A DNA stretch of 51,645 nt from an uncultured Clostridium sp. (lineage in GTDB: Bacteria; Bacillota; Clostridia; Clostridiales; Clostridiaceae), in NCBI GenBank assembly GCA_903789665.1, contig CAIFEX010000024.1, positions 1 through 51,645 of the forward strand, read 5' to 3'. This document shows positions 27,501 to 35,678 of this stretch, piece by piece. The stretch's first letter is position 1. Every line of letters starts with the position of its first letter. Under the pieces are notes generated by a model that worked only from the letters and a program-made list of their open reading frames with translations, was not told where the DNA came from and did not search any database. The translations under genes were made by a program, and so were the position numbers.

Positions 27501-27685
27501 CTTCCGCCCTTTCCATAGGGGAAGGCAGTGAATTGAAATCGAGCATGTCTGTTATAGTTATCGGTGGAATGATTGCTTCCACTATTTTTACTCCTATAAT
27601 ATTGCCTATAGTTTACACATTAATGGACGATTTGAAAAAACACATCTTTAAAAAGAAAAAACATGTAGAAATTCAGGAGGTATAA
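24551..27685 (+). CDS. RND-family efflux permease (AcrB/SwrC-like)
   Basis: 1044 residues. Twelve membrane segments flank two large extracytoplasmic loops. The opening MNLTELSVKRPAAITMVILF is typical of HAE-type pumps. The proton relay in TM4 is intact (CIGILVDDSIVVLDNIQRH, Asp-Asp), and TM10 region MIGLIMLDGLASKNGTLLIDY is present. It exports amphiphilic compounds or lipids. Like Bacillus SwrC it works with an adaptor but without an outer-membrane channel. GGAGGG lies before the ATG, and the adaptor ATG follows 2 bp after the stop. No local regulator is encoded. Confidence 0.93.
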   Translation: MNLTELSVKRPAAITMVILFLLGLGVFGYTHIGADLMPSVDVPVISISTTYAGASSEDIKEDIVKPIENAISGISGIEKIQSTSKEGVGQTIITFKSNVNMNTAFLDVQKAVDNAQAKLPKNADKPVLFKIDTNSMSVLMLSLSGNVSQDELYNEANNIVENLQKVQGVGNVTLQGIQKKQLTIKLNKAALEFNGVNVNTLISKLQAENINIPAGQIKQENLNQPVRVTSEFQNLDEVRNLIIPAKDESTVRLSDIADINLEYPEENQRMRINGKKTIGISVQKQSDANVVEAVNNIKSELEKIKKQLPSGIKLETAYDSTTFINSSLSQIKHTLMEGIITTAIVLLIFLRSWKSSLIVLIAIPTSLISTFFIMYIFKFTMNMMSLMALSLCIGILVDDSIVVLDNIQRHLAMKKDPKSAAIDGRMEIGLAAIAITLCDVVVYTPVAFISGMVGKFFKEFGLTITAASLFSLFVSFTITPMLASRFFKGKEDSKNKISSGKMERFKKSWLYKIFNTISSSIDNVTITYKKALIWSLDHRKRVLLLSIAGLIAVILLIPAGAIGTEFIPTTDQSMFNVNMTFDSGSSLNQMDKTVKQVENHLHKMPEISSYYSSVGADNASLMGGNSNSASIYVKLKPKKERKKSQSNIAKGLRRWANLSLSGTDFSVVESDVGSGSSKPISIQILGSDTHTINEISNKVENIVKNVPGVIDVDNSSKISESEFRVQIDKLAASQYGITTQDVSSVLRLAIEGSPGGIYRTNGNDYDIMVKFQDGDIKTPSDIGSVNILNQSGESIPLNEIATISRADSPQSISRQNRQDAVTISANIQGKTLGEINKVLSKKLKSFSLPEGYEIKFGGNQEDMKDSFTSLIEALIISLVLIYMILVVLYESFLTPFIRMISLPCALIGAFGILAITGKTLNIMSMIGLIMLDGLASKNGTLLIDYTNTLMKRGKNLREALIESGERRLRPIIMTSATMIVGMLPSALSIGEGSELKSSMSVIVIGGMIASTIFTPIILPIVYTLMDDLKKHIFKKKKHVEIQEV

Positions 27686-27687
27686 AA

Positions 27688-28953
27688 ATGAATCCCAATG
27701 CTTTGAAATTCAAAAAAATTATATGGAAAATAGTACTGATCATATTAGCAGCCTTAATGGTTTTTGCCATAGTACACAATATAATTAAGAATAAAAAAAC
27801 AGAATCCCAAAATCAGATTAAAAATGTAAAAGTAACACAGGCAAAGCTGGGTTCTATAGCCACGACCGTAGATTACCCCGGAGAACTGGACATAGATAAA
27901 GAAATTTCTATATCTCCTAAATCACCTGGTAAAATACAGAGTTTAAATGTAAAAGCAGGCAGTTCAGTCAAAAAGGACGACATACTTTTTACCCTCGATT
28001 CAACTTCATTGAAAGCCCAATTGGAACAGCAGCAGGCAAGCGTTGATTCCGCCAACGCCAATTTAAACAAAACCAGAAGTTCCGGAGTAGAACAGCCGGT
28101 GCTTCAGGCCCAGCAGTCCCTTGAAACAGCACAGATAAACTACAACGATGCCAAAACCAGCTATGACAGAATTCAGAACCTGTACTCCGCCGGTGCCGCG
28201 GCAAAACAAGATCTGGACAGTGCCAGTACAAAATTAAAGACCTCCTCTGCTGCACTGTCTGCAGCACAGCAAAATCTAGACCTGCTAAAACAAAAAATCG
28301 GTCCTGAATCCGTTGAAGTTGCACAAGCCCAGGTAGCTCAGGCTGAAGCCGGAACAAAATCAATTCAATCCCAAATTGACGACACCACAGTCAGATCACC
28401 TGTTTCCGGAGTTGTATCTGCCGTCAATATCCACGAGGGGGAGATTTCCCCGACAACACAGCCTTCCGTAATCATACTGGATTTAAGTTCACTTATTGCA
28501 AAGGTAAATTTACCTGACAACATGCTCTCCAAAATTAAAGTAGGACAATCTGTGGATATAACTATTCCCTCTGCAAAAAATAAAAAAATCACCGGTACTG
28601 TAGACAACATAGCTGCCGATATAGATAGCAAGGCTCAGAAATACCCAGTTAAAATAAAAATAAATAGCTCCGACGGCAGTTTGAAACCGGGTATGTTTTC
28701 CAAAATATCTCTTGCCGACAAAAAGAAGGATAACATACTCACAGTTCCCAATGAAGCTATAAAGATTGAAAACGGCGTCTCATACCTGTATGTGGTAAAA
28801 AATAATAAAATAAGGAAAATATCCGTAGATACAGGACTTTCAAATGACAAAAGAACTGAAATATTGTCTTCAAAAATAAATTCGGGAGATAATATAGTAT
28901 CGACGGGATTGACCTTCTTAAATGAAGGAGACAAAGTTAAAATTTTGAATTGA
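27688..28953 (+). CDS. RND efflux periplasmic-adaptor (membrane fusion) protein
   Basis: 421 residues: N-terminal membrane anchor (KIVLIILAALMVFAIVHNII, about 15-34), biotinyl-lipoyl half motifs (ISISPKSPGKIQSLNVKAGS and ITDDTTVRSPVSGVVSAV-like region), a long alpha-hairpin (about 110-235), beta-barrel and membrane-proximal domains (LTVPNEAIKIENGVSYLYVV). It couples to the permease encoded immediately upstream; AGGAGG precedes its ATG. Gram-positive adaptors of this kind span the wall side rather than docking to an outer-membrane channel. Confidence 0.92.
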   Translation: MNPNALKFKKIIWKIVLIILAALMVFAIVHNIIKNKKTESQNQIKNVKVTQAKLGSIATTVDYPGELDIDKEISISPKSPGKIQSLNVKAGSSVKKDDILFTLDSTSLKAQLEQQQASVDSANANLNKTRSSGVEQPVLQAQQSLETAQINYNDAKTSYDRIQNLYSAGAAAKQDLDSASTKLKTSSAALSAAQQNLDLLKQKIGPESVEVAQAQVAQAEAGTKSIQSQIDDTTVRSPVSGVVSAVNIHEGEISPTTQPSVIILDLSSLIAKVNLPDNMLSKIKVGQSVDITIPSAKNKKITGTVDNIAADIDSKAQKYPVKIKINSSDGSLKPGMFSKISLADKKKDNILTVPNEAIKIENGVSYLYVVKNNKIRKISVDTGLSNDKRTEILSSKINSGDNIVSTGLTFLNEGDKVKILN

Positions 28954-29040
28954 TTTTAATGTCACAAATTGACTCTGCATCATATTATAAATTAGGGTTA
29001 GATTCCTGTATCTACATTACTACGAAAAGGAGTTGAGTAT

Positions 29041-29517
29041 ATGAGCAGACACCACAGAAGCCATTCTAGGAGGCACCCTTCGAATATCACAACAGGCATC
29101 AACGACGAAAGTTATTACATTGACGATGAAAGATCATCTTCAGATTATGATCCTGTAGACATAGATGAAAACCATGAAGAAAACAGGGAGATAGGTTCCA
29201 ATAACTGTAACAGTATAAGATCTCTTAATTTCATAGATAATCTAAAAAAATATATAGGAAACAAGGTAACTGTATATACAACAGGCGGAAATTCCTGCGG
29301 ATATAATTTTACTGGAACGCTGCTTGGGGTAAACAAATATTTTATAAGGCTTGAAGAAGAACCGTCGAAACAGCCAAGGATTATTACCGATGATCCATAT
29401 TCCCTGGCAAATAATTGCAATTTGGAATCCGACTCCTGTTCTGAAAATACGGATAAGAATACTTTGGTGGATATACCTATTGATAAAATTGCCGCTTTTC
29501 TTCGCGGTAATATCTAA
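29041..29517 (+). CDS. Hypothetical Ser/Asp-rich protein with a possible Sm-like beta domain
   Basis: 158 residues. The first 60 are His/Arg- then Asp/Glu/Ser-rich and probably unstructured. Residues about 64-110 (IDNLKKYIGNKVTVYTTGGN and FTGTLLGVNKYFIRLEEEP) look like the small Sm-like barrel found in several clostridial and bacillar spore-coat or exosporium proteins, and the C-terminal segment NTLVDIPIDKIAAFL would complete it. I do not recognise a named family. GGAG eight bases before ATG; a strong terminator follows. A spore role is a guess only. Confidence 0.6.
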   Translation: MSRHHRSHSRRHPSNITTGINDESYYIDDERSSSDYDPVDIDENHEENREIGSNNCNSIRSLNFIDNLKKYIGNKVTVYTTGGNSCGYNFTGTLLGVNKYFIRLEEEPSKQPRIITDDPYSLANNCNLESDSCSENTDKNTLVDIPIDKIAAFLRGNI

Positions 29518-29559
29518 AAAATATGCTGGCATAAACAACTGCCAGCATATTTTTATTTT
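29516..29559. terminator. Bidirectional terminator
   Basis: AAAAATATGCTGGCA pairs with TGCCAGCATATTTTT, with T-run on both strands. It is shared by the Ser/Asp-rich protein gene and the VIT-VWA gene. Confidence 0.85.
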
Positions 29560-31982
29560 AAAGCACCAGAGACATTGAATGTTTTCAATACCGCTAACTT
29601 GGCCATATCAAATATTGAATTTCTCTCCTCTTCTATGGTTATTTCCTCCTCTATATATTTTCCATTTTCACTTAAAGCAAACAATGAAGCCAAATTCTTT
29701 TTAAAGGAATTTTTTATTAGATTTTCAAATATAGATTTTGTCTCATCTTTAGAATTAAGTACTTCATACAATTTTTCAACAGTCCTGTCCATTTGAGGTA
29801 TGTATTTGTCCTTCAGCAGTTTTTCCCTCTTCATTTCATTCAATGCTAGTATAGACAGTTTCATTATATCAGGTCTTACTTCAAAATCTATTCTGTCATA
29901 ATTTTTACATATGAATGCCGCTGCCTTGTTCAATTGATTTGTATATATATCCACTCTCTCACTTCCAGTAACAAAAGCAAGTATAACCATGGAAGTGGTC
30001 TCTATCTTATCTTCCATGCTGCTGTCTTCATAGTCTACAAAAGCACCGTCCGCAAATTGATTTTTGGCAATAATTCGAAGAAGTTTTCCTCTCGGATATC
30101 TTTCATCCAGATACCTGTTGTCATCCATATATTCTTTCTCATTTTCCCCGGAACCAAAGCTTCTGTACCAGAATCCAGATTCCACATTTCCGTCTATCTT
30201 CTCACCCAATGTAGTTTCATTCACTTTTATAGGTATTATGTTTTTAAGTTGAATTCCAAGTACCGGTTCCTCTCTAAGTTCCATAAATATAAAAGTCGTT
30301 TCAGGACTTATAAAACCGTTTTGTTTAGAGAGTTCTATAAGTTCCCTTCTCATTTTCTCCTTTTCTTCCCCACGCTGGAATTTCATGTTTATCTTCAAGG
30401 ATCTTATTTTTTTCCTCGCCCATACCTTTTTCAACAGATTGGCATTTTCTTCCGTATTGAAATTGTCTATGTCTATATTCCTTATATACTCTTTTCCGTG
30501 AACTTCACCGCTTAAAGTAATTTTCCCGCATACATCCCCGGAAACATCTGCAAATATTGAAAACGGTTCTCTGTCGTACATGTAGTCAATGGTTCTTGGG
30601 TAAGAAGAGCTCACCTGCAGCTTTCCCCAATCAATCTTTATATTGTCCACCTGTGGATTCTGGATTCTGTTGAATTGTCTGAGAACCACATCTTCAATTC
30701 TCTGCTGTGTATCTATAAATTCAGCTTTTCCATAACTTTCATGGGCCAGTTTATTCAAGAAATAATTGTTCGCAGATGAATCTATACCAAATGTAAATAT
30801 CCTGTTGTCACCTATATTTTCCTTTACATACCCGAGTATTTCTTCCTCTTCATCCACCTGATCGTCTGTAAAAAGCAATATGGTATTCTGAGAACCTTCT
30901 CTTTCCAGGCTGTATTTTATACCGTCGAATATGGCAGCATCCTCTTCTATATCGAGGTCATCTATCCATTTGGAGGCTTCCCTCAATGAATCCGCATCAA
31001 ATCTTATCAATCCATTTTTAGAAAAGCTGTTCAATTTAACCCCCAATGCTATAATGTCAAAAGTATCCCCCTCGGATAAATTCCTCAGACACAACTGAAG
31101 TGCATTTTTTGCCTGTTCCAGCTTTTCTCCCTCCATCGTGTCGGAAACATCAATCAAAAATACATAATTTTCTCTTATTTCATCTTCATATGGATCAAGT
31201 TTCGGTATCATCCTTATATAGACTATTCCTTTTTTCTCATCACTTTTATCGTATTCATATATCATTCCATCTGCTTCAAGAGTTTCCCTCTCGTCTATAA
31301 AGAGCACAAAATCCCTGTCAATAAAATGATGATTTTCATTTAAGCTTATCTTGGCTACTGTATCACCCTCCCTTTCCACATTTATGGTATGATAAGGACA
31401 TCTAAAATCAACTCTGCTTAAAGATTCAACTATTATGTTGATCTTGAACTCAAAATCCCCTCCTACTGTCTTTCTGCCAAATTCGCCTGTAAAACTGTCC
31501 CTTAAAGTTTCAAACCCGGATTTATTTTTTATTATCTTAGGTACTGAAACTGCCGGGATAGTGAGTTTAAAGCTGCTGTCTTTATAATCAAGCTCCTCAA
31601 CATAGGATAATTTTATCTTTACAGTTTCTCCCGATATTATCTTTCCTATTCCTATCTTGAAATAATGCGGGCTGAACTCCTCAAGAGGGAAGATGCTCTC
31701 GCCTCGGGCCCTGGCATTTTCATAAATTTTAAGTGCCTTATCCTTCTCTTCCACCATAGCCTTCAAAGTCCTGCCGCCTATTTCCGCTTCAAACCCTGAA
31801 ATAACTGCCGTAGTTGGCAATGGAAACACATATACCCCTTCTATGTCTTCATGACTGCAGTTCTGGTACAATTGGTTCACCACAATTTCTCCATATCCAG
31901 CACATAAGTTCCCTACAATATTTACTTTTTTAAGCAGGATACCCTCATCTTTCCCTTTATTTTTTTCAGTATATTGAAACAC
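29553..31982 (-). CDS. Large VIT plus VWA domain protein
   Basis: 809 residues from a GTG start with AAGGGGG about 10 nt before. N-terminal VIT domain (about 5-130: EGVYVFPLPTTAVISGFEAE, YENARARGESIFPLEEF) as in inter-alpha-trypsin-inhibitor heavy chains; a VWA domain (about 270-430) with MIDAS FLIDVSDTMEGEKL and LLFTDDQVDEEEE; then a long C-terminal region without a recognised domain. There is no signal peptide or membrane segment, so it is probably cytoplasmic, unlike the animal proteins. VIT-VWA proteins bind other proteins through a metal site. The gene stands alone between a terminator and a 170-bp gap. Confidence 0.88.
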   Translation of the reverse strand: MFQYTEKNKGKDEGILLKKVNIVGNLCAGYGEIVVNQLYQNCSHEDIEGVYVFPLPTTAVISGFEAEIGGRTLKAMVEEKDKALKIYENARARGESIFPLEEFSPHYFKIGIGKIISGETVKIKLSYVEELDYKDSSFKLTIPAVSVPKIIKNKSGFETLRDSFTGEFGRKTVGGDFEFKINIIVESLSRVDFRCPYHTINVEREGDTVAKISLNENHHFIDRDFVLFIDERETLEADGMIYEYDKSDEKKGIVYIRMIPKLDPYEDEIRENYVFLIDVSDTMEGEKLEQAKNALQLCLRNLSEGDTFDIIALGVKLNSFSKNGLIRFDADSLREASKWIDDLDIEEDAAIFDGIKYSLEREGSQNTILLFTDDQVDEEEEILGYVKENIGDNRIFTFGIDSSANNYFLNKLAHESYGKAEFIDTQQRIEDVVLRQFNRIQNPQVDNIKIDWGKLQVSSSYPRTIDYMYDREPFSIFADVSGDVCGKITLSGEVHGKEYIRNIDIDNFNTEENANLLKKVWARKKIRSLKINMKFQRGEEKEKMRRELIELSKQNGFISPETTFIFMELREEPVLGIQLKNIIPIKVNETTLGEKIDGNVESGFWYRSFGSGENEKEYMDDNRYLDERYPRGKLLRIIAKNQFADGAFVDYEDSSMEDKIETTSMVILAFVTGSERVDIYTNQLNKAAAFICKNYDRIDFEVRPDIMKLSILALNEMKREKLLKDKYIPQMDRTVEKLYEVLNSKDETKSIFENLIKNSFKKNLASLFALSENGKYIEEEITIEEERNSIFDMAKLAVLKTFNVSGALK

Positions 31983-32156
31983 TATACGCCGACCCCCTTT
32001 TAAATTTATTCTATTTTACTGCAGATGCAGTTATACACTTCTCAATATCAGTTACTGTATATAATATCCAACTTTGTCTATATTATTATATCATATTTGC
32101 CATATTTATTTTAAAGCACCATCAAAATGAAATCGGTTTAAAAGGAGGAGCACATG

Positions 32157-33227
32157 TTAAATATTGTCCGCTATAGGGTACTTTCCATAAGTTCTGGCAG
32201 CATCCATAAGGAATTCTATATTTTCCCTAGAAGTGGCCATAGGAACTTTGCAGCCGGTGCTTAAAATAAATCCCCTGGGATTGTCATAAGCTTTTTTGAT
32301 ACATTCTCTTGATTCCTTAAAAATATCATCTTTCGTACCATTGCACATTGTCTCTATGGGTTTTACATTTCCCATTATGCCAACTCTGTCACCAATGGAT
32401 TTTTTAACCTCTGCCAGATCCACCACATTATCCACACTAAAAACTTGAATTCCGGTATCCGCTATGTCTTTTAATATTCCCCTGGTGTTCCCACATATAT
32501 GAACCGTCGGCGCACTTCCGAATTTTTCTATTATCCTGTCAACACATTTTTTCAAATAGGGTTTGACAAAAGTTCTGAATTGTCTAGGACTTATAACCGT
32601 AAGAGAAGCCACCGGTTCAGAAATACATGGCTTTACACCTATTCTGCAAACTGCATCTATATAATTGAAAATGCTCTCGGTAGCCAGATTTAAAAGCTTA
32701 TGCACCCATTCGGGGTTTCTCAACGTATCTCTCAGAAAGACATCTACGCCCCTCAAAGATGCCGCCGTAGTGAAAGGTCCTCCAAAATCACTCGAAATAT
32801 CAACCTCACTGCCTATTTCCTGTTTTATAAATTTTGCAGCCTCTAAAAACAGCGGCAGCCTTCCATCTTTATATGGATTTACAGGTTCAAGCTTATCTAT
32901 ATCCTCATATTTTTTTACCACCGGTACATCCACATAGGGCATGTCATTGTCAGGATATGCCAGAACCGTACCCATAGCCTCTGCAATGCCAAATAGGTTA
33001 GGACCCCCTCCGGCAGAATCAAAGCCAAATGTTCTATAAAGATTTATTTCATTTTTAGCCAGCAGCTTATAATCATGGCATAATTCGGATACCTTAACTC
33101 CGATAAATTTTGCTCCCACTTCACCTACAAAGGGACAGCATTGAATACGATCTGCTTCTTCCCCGGCACTTATGGCCTCTGCCCTTTCCCTCGGTGTCAT
33201 TTCATCCTTATGACATATATTTTCCAT
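32157..33227 (-). CDS. Uroporphyrinogen-decarboxylase-family protein (MtaA/CmuA methyltransferase-like)
   Basis: 356 residues with the UroD TIM-barrel: SSDFGGPFTTAASLRG, VHICGNTRGILKDIADTGIQ, FSVDNVVDL and ILSTGCKVPMAT. The His-x-Cys in HICGNT and the later Cys in STGCKVP form the zinc site of the MtaA/CmuA corrinoid methyltransferases rather than of true HemE. It would transfer methyl groups between a corrinoid protein and a thiol such as CoM or another acceptor. No corrinoid protein or activator is encoded nearby. ATG 33227 is supported by GGTGGAG upstream; the GTG at 33239 overlaps that site. Confidence 0.85.
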   Translation of the reverse strand: MENICHKDEMTPRERAEAISAGEEADRIQCCPFVGEVGAKFIGVKVSELCHDYKLLAKNEINLYRTFGFDSAGGGPNLFGIAEAMGTVLAYPDNDMPYVDVPVVKKYEDIDKLEPVNPYKDGRLPLFLEAAKFIKQEIGSEVDISSDFGGPFTTAASLRGVDVFLRDTLRNPEWVHKLLNLATESIFNYIDAVCRIGVKPCISEPVASLTVISPRQFRTFVKPYLKKCVDRIIEKFGSAPTVHICGNTRGILKDIADTGIQVFSVDNVVDLAEVKKSIGDRVGIMGNVKPIETMCNGTKDDIFKESRECIKKAYDNPRGFILSTGCKVPMATSRENIEFLMDAARTYGKYPIADNI

Positions 33228-33271
33228 TATTTTCTCCACCCCACACTAATTTGATTTGTCACACAGTTCAC

Positions 33272-33301
33272 ATTATATTCTAGTTATAAGTTAAAATTCA
33301 A
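33272..33301 (-). promoter_or_regulatory. Probable promoter of the UroD-family gene
   Basis: TTGAAT (33296-33301), 18 bp, TATAAT (33272-33277) on the minus strand, about 45 bp before the start codon. Confidence 0.6.
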
Positions 33302-33383
33302 ACAACAAAAATAAATAAATCTTATTCTTTGTATCTATCCTATAATATTTACAAATCAGCAAGTGCACAGTCAAAAAGGGAAG

Positions 33384-35015
33384 TCACTGTCCGTCCTGAT
33401 TCCCAACCCCACGTTTTTTCCACTTTACAAAATAGTCTTCCAATATGCTGTGAATAACTTCTCCTATCTGTGAATAGGATTCATCATTTAAATTTGCAAG
33501 AGATATTCTTACAGACCACTCAGGACCGTGAAAGCCGCTTCCACCTAAAAGTACTATGGAAGATTTTTCTGCCAGCTTCAATAGGATATCCACAGGTTTA
33601 TAATTGTCTTTTAAATAACTGGCAAATTCTTCTCCATAGTTGTTTTGAGCCCATTTTAAAAGGTCAAACTGGGCATAATAGGAAGCATCAAAGGGATCCT
33701 CATTTAATTTAAGTCCAAGTCCGTCAAACAACAGCTTTTTACGTCTGTGACATATTAAATTTGTCAAATCCTTATATCTGTTTTTTTTATCAACCAAAGC
33801 AAACAGTGCGAAAAAAGCCATTTGAACCTGCTGGGGTGTGGATAATCCTGCTGTATGATTAAGAGCCACCTGCCTGCTGTCGGCTACTATCCTATCTATA
33901 AAAGGTATTTTTTCGGGTTTTATTGAAAGTGCCGCATATCTTCTCCTCACCCTCTCCTTTTTATCGTCATCCTGCTGGCTCAGCAATTTGTCAAATACAT
34001 TGTCTTCATAAAGTGCAATGGTTCCAAGCCTGCATCCTGTCGCTCCAAAATATTTTGAAAAAGAATAGACCCCTATGGTATTGTAAGGCAAATCAGCCAT
34101 CAATGAATGAAAATTCTCTACAAACGTTCCATACACGTCATCTGATATAATCATCAAATCAGGGTTATCCTCTTCCACGATTTTTTTCAGCCCATCTACT
34201 ATAACAGGTTTCATGGCGATAGAAGGGGGATTGCTTGGATTCACTACAAACAGTGCTTTTATATCAGGATCTGAAAGTTTTTTCAGCTCTTCATAAGAAT
34301 ACTGTCCCGTAGTTTCATCCGCCACCAATTCCACAACTTCAAAATCATACCTCGGCAAATGTGGGATCTCAAGGTACGGCGTAAAAATAGGTGCCATAAT
34401 TGCTATTTTATCCTTTTTGGACAATATATTATTTGCTATAAGGCTGTCAAAAATATAGCACATGCCCGCGGTGGCCCCTTCTACTGCAAACAGATCAAAT
34501 TTCCTTTCCAATGGCTCATTATAACACAATTCCTGAATGAGATAATCGTGCACCACGCTTTCCACGTGCTTGAGCATTCTGTCCGGCTGCGGATAATTAT
34601 CTCCAATTATACCATCTGCAAGTTCATATATCCATTCATCCTTATCAAATCTCTTTATTGTAATACCGTAATTTATCATTTTTTCAAGGAGTTCTATCCC
34701 CGGCATATTTTTATTTTTTCTTATGAAATTTAAAAATCTAACAGCGATTCCACTCCTTTGCGGCATGCCTCCAAGATCATTTTCACTCCATACCCTTCTG
34801 CTCTCCTGCAGTGCAAACTGGCCAAAGGTAAAAAAAGCTTCCCGCGGTGCAGCCGCAATCCAATTCGGGTTTCCTCTCCCTGCATCTAAAAGGGAATGTG
34901 CCCCCGCTTCCTTAGATTCCTCGGCCAGGCTCAACAATTTATTTTTAAGCTCAAAAGGGCTCACTTTTCCATATATGGCTTCTATTTCTTTACGTTGAAT
35001 ATTATAATTATCCAT
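33384..35015 (-). CDS. aspD: Bifunctional aspartate transaminase/aspartate 4-decarboxylase
   Basis: 543 residues, the size of AspD enzymes and longer than ordinary class I aminotransferases. The opening DAGRGNPNWIAAAPREAFFTFGQ is characteristic. PLP-binding parts include FVVNPSNPPS, MIISDDVYGTF and the Schiff-base Lys in YSFSKYFGATGCRLG. It converts aspartate to alanine plus CO2 (EC 4.1.1.12), which with an aspartate/alanine antiporter can generate proton-motive force. No such antiporter is in the window. AGGAGAG precedes ATG. It lies 27 bp after an Lrp gene on the same strand, so regulator and enzyme form one unit. Confidence 0.93.
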   Translation of the reverse strand: MDNYNIQRKEIEAIYGKVSPFELKNKLLSLAEESKEAGAHSLLDAGRGNPNWIAAAPREAFFTFGQFALQESRRVWSENDLGGMPQRSGIAVRFLNFIRKNKNMPGIELLEKMINYGITIKRFDKDEWIYELADGIIGDNYPQPDRMLKHVESVVHDYLIQELCYNEPLERKFDLFAVEGATAGMCYIFDSLIANNILSKKDKIAIMAPIFTPYLEIPHLPRYDFEVVELVADETTGQYSYEELKKLSDPDIKALFVVNPSNPPSIAMKPVIVDGLKKIVEEDNPDLMIISDDVYGTFVENFHSLMADLPYNTIGVYSFSKYFGATGCRLGTIALYEDNVFDKLLSQQDDDKKERVRRRYAALSIKPEKIPFIDRIVADSRQVALNHTAGLSTPQQVQMAFFALFALVDKKNRYKDLTNLICHRRKKLLFDGLGLKLNEDPFDASYYAQFDLLKWAQNNYGEEFASYLKDNYKPVDILLKLAEKSSIVLLGGSGFHGPEWSVRISLANLNDESYSQIGEVIHSILEDYFVKWKKRGVGNQDGQ

Positions 35016-35042
35016 AATCTACTCTCCTATTAATTCATTGTC

Positions 35043-35480
35043 TCAATTAGAACGAAAGTCTATTTTTTCCTTTACCACAGATGAAAGTATTATAAATGTC
35101 TCTGTATTGCCAAATCTCTGTATCCTTTGAATAAGCCTCTCCAGGCTCTGAATATCATTCAGCCGGGCCTTCATGATTTTACAATATGGACCTGTAACAT
35201 GATGGCACTCAACTATAGAATCCTCTTTGCTTATAAATTTCATGAACTTCTCTGTATTCTCCACTTTCATGTCCAGATTTATAAGTACATTTATATTTTT
35301 CCCAAGTTTTCCATAGTCTATAACAGCCTTGTATCCCGATATAATTTGAGAATCTTCCAGCCTTTTCACCCTTTCCGCCGCTGCCGGAGGGCTAAGGGAC
35401 ACCTTCCGAGCCAATTCCTTCATAGATATTCTTCCATCTTCAACAAGAATTTGAATTATTTTATAATCTGTAGCATCCAT
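35043..35480 (-). CDS. Lrp/AsnC-family transcriptional regulator
   Basis: 145 residues: helix-turn-helix (DATDYKIIQILVEDGRISMKEL, LSPPAAAERVKRLEDSQII) and an RAM/ACT-like ligand domain (INVLINLDMKVENTEKFMKF, ECHHVTGPYCKIMKARLND). AGGTGG lies before ATG. It is transcribed with aspD, 27 bp apart, and is likely to sense an amino acid and control that operon. Confidence 0.92.
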   Translation of the reverse strand: MDATDYKIIQILVEDGRISMKELARKVSLSPPAAAERVKRLEDSQIISGYKAVIDYGKLGKNINVLINLDMKVENTEKFMKFISKEDSIVECHHVTGPYCKIMKARLNDIQSLERLIQRIQRFGNTETFIILSSVVKEKIDFRSN

Positions 35481-35628
35481 TCACATTCCACCTATCCAAA
35501 AGTTCTTTCCGATCAACTTTATTTTATCATAATAATCTGTCTAAGTATATGTATATAATATTGTAATAAATATATTTTGCTTATTTTAATTAATCATTTC
35601 AGGTAAATTTAATAATTTAAAACTGTTT

Positions 35629-35667
35629 TCAAAAAAAAAGGATTTGACTGCTGTCAAATCCTTTTTT
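35629..35667. terminator. Bidirectional terminator at the end of dapB
   Basis: AAAAAAGGATTTGAC pairs with GTCAAATCCTTTTTT around CTGCT. T-runs occur on both strands. Confidence 0.85.
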
Positions 35668-35678
35668 AACATGTACGG

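Noticed and set aside
32142-32264. AAAGGAGGAG followed by ATG and a 36-codon plus-strand frame overlapping the UroD-family gene end
   Set aside because: The ribosome binding site is good, but the frame is antisense to the UroD gene and has no homology that I can see; left as coincidence or a relic.
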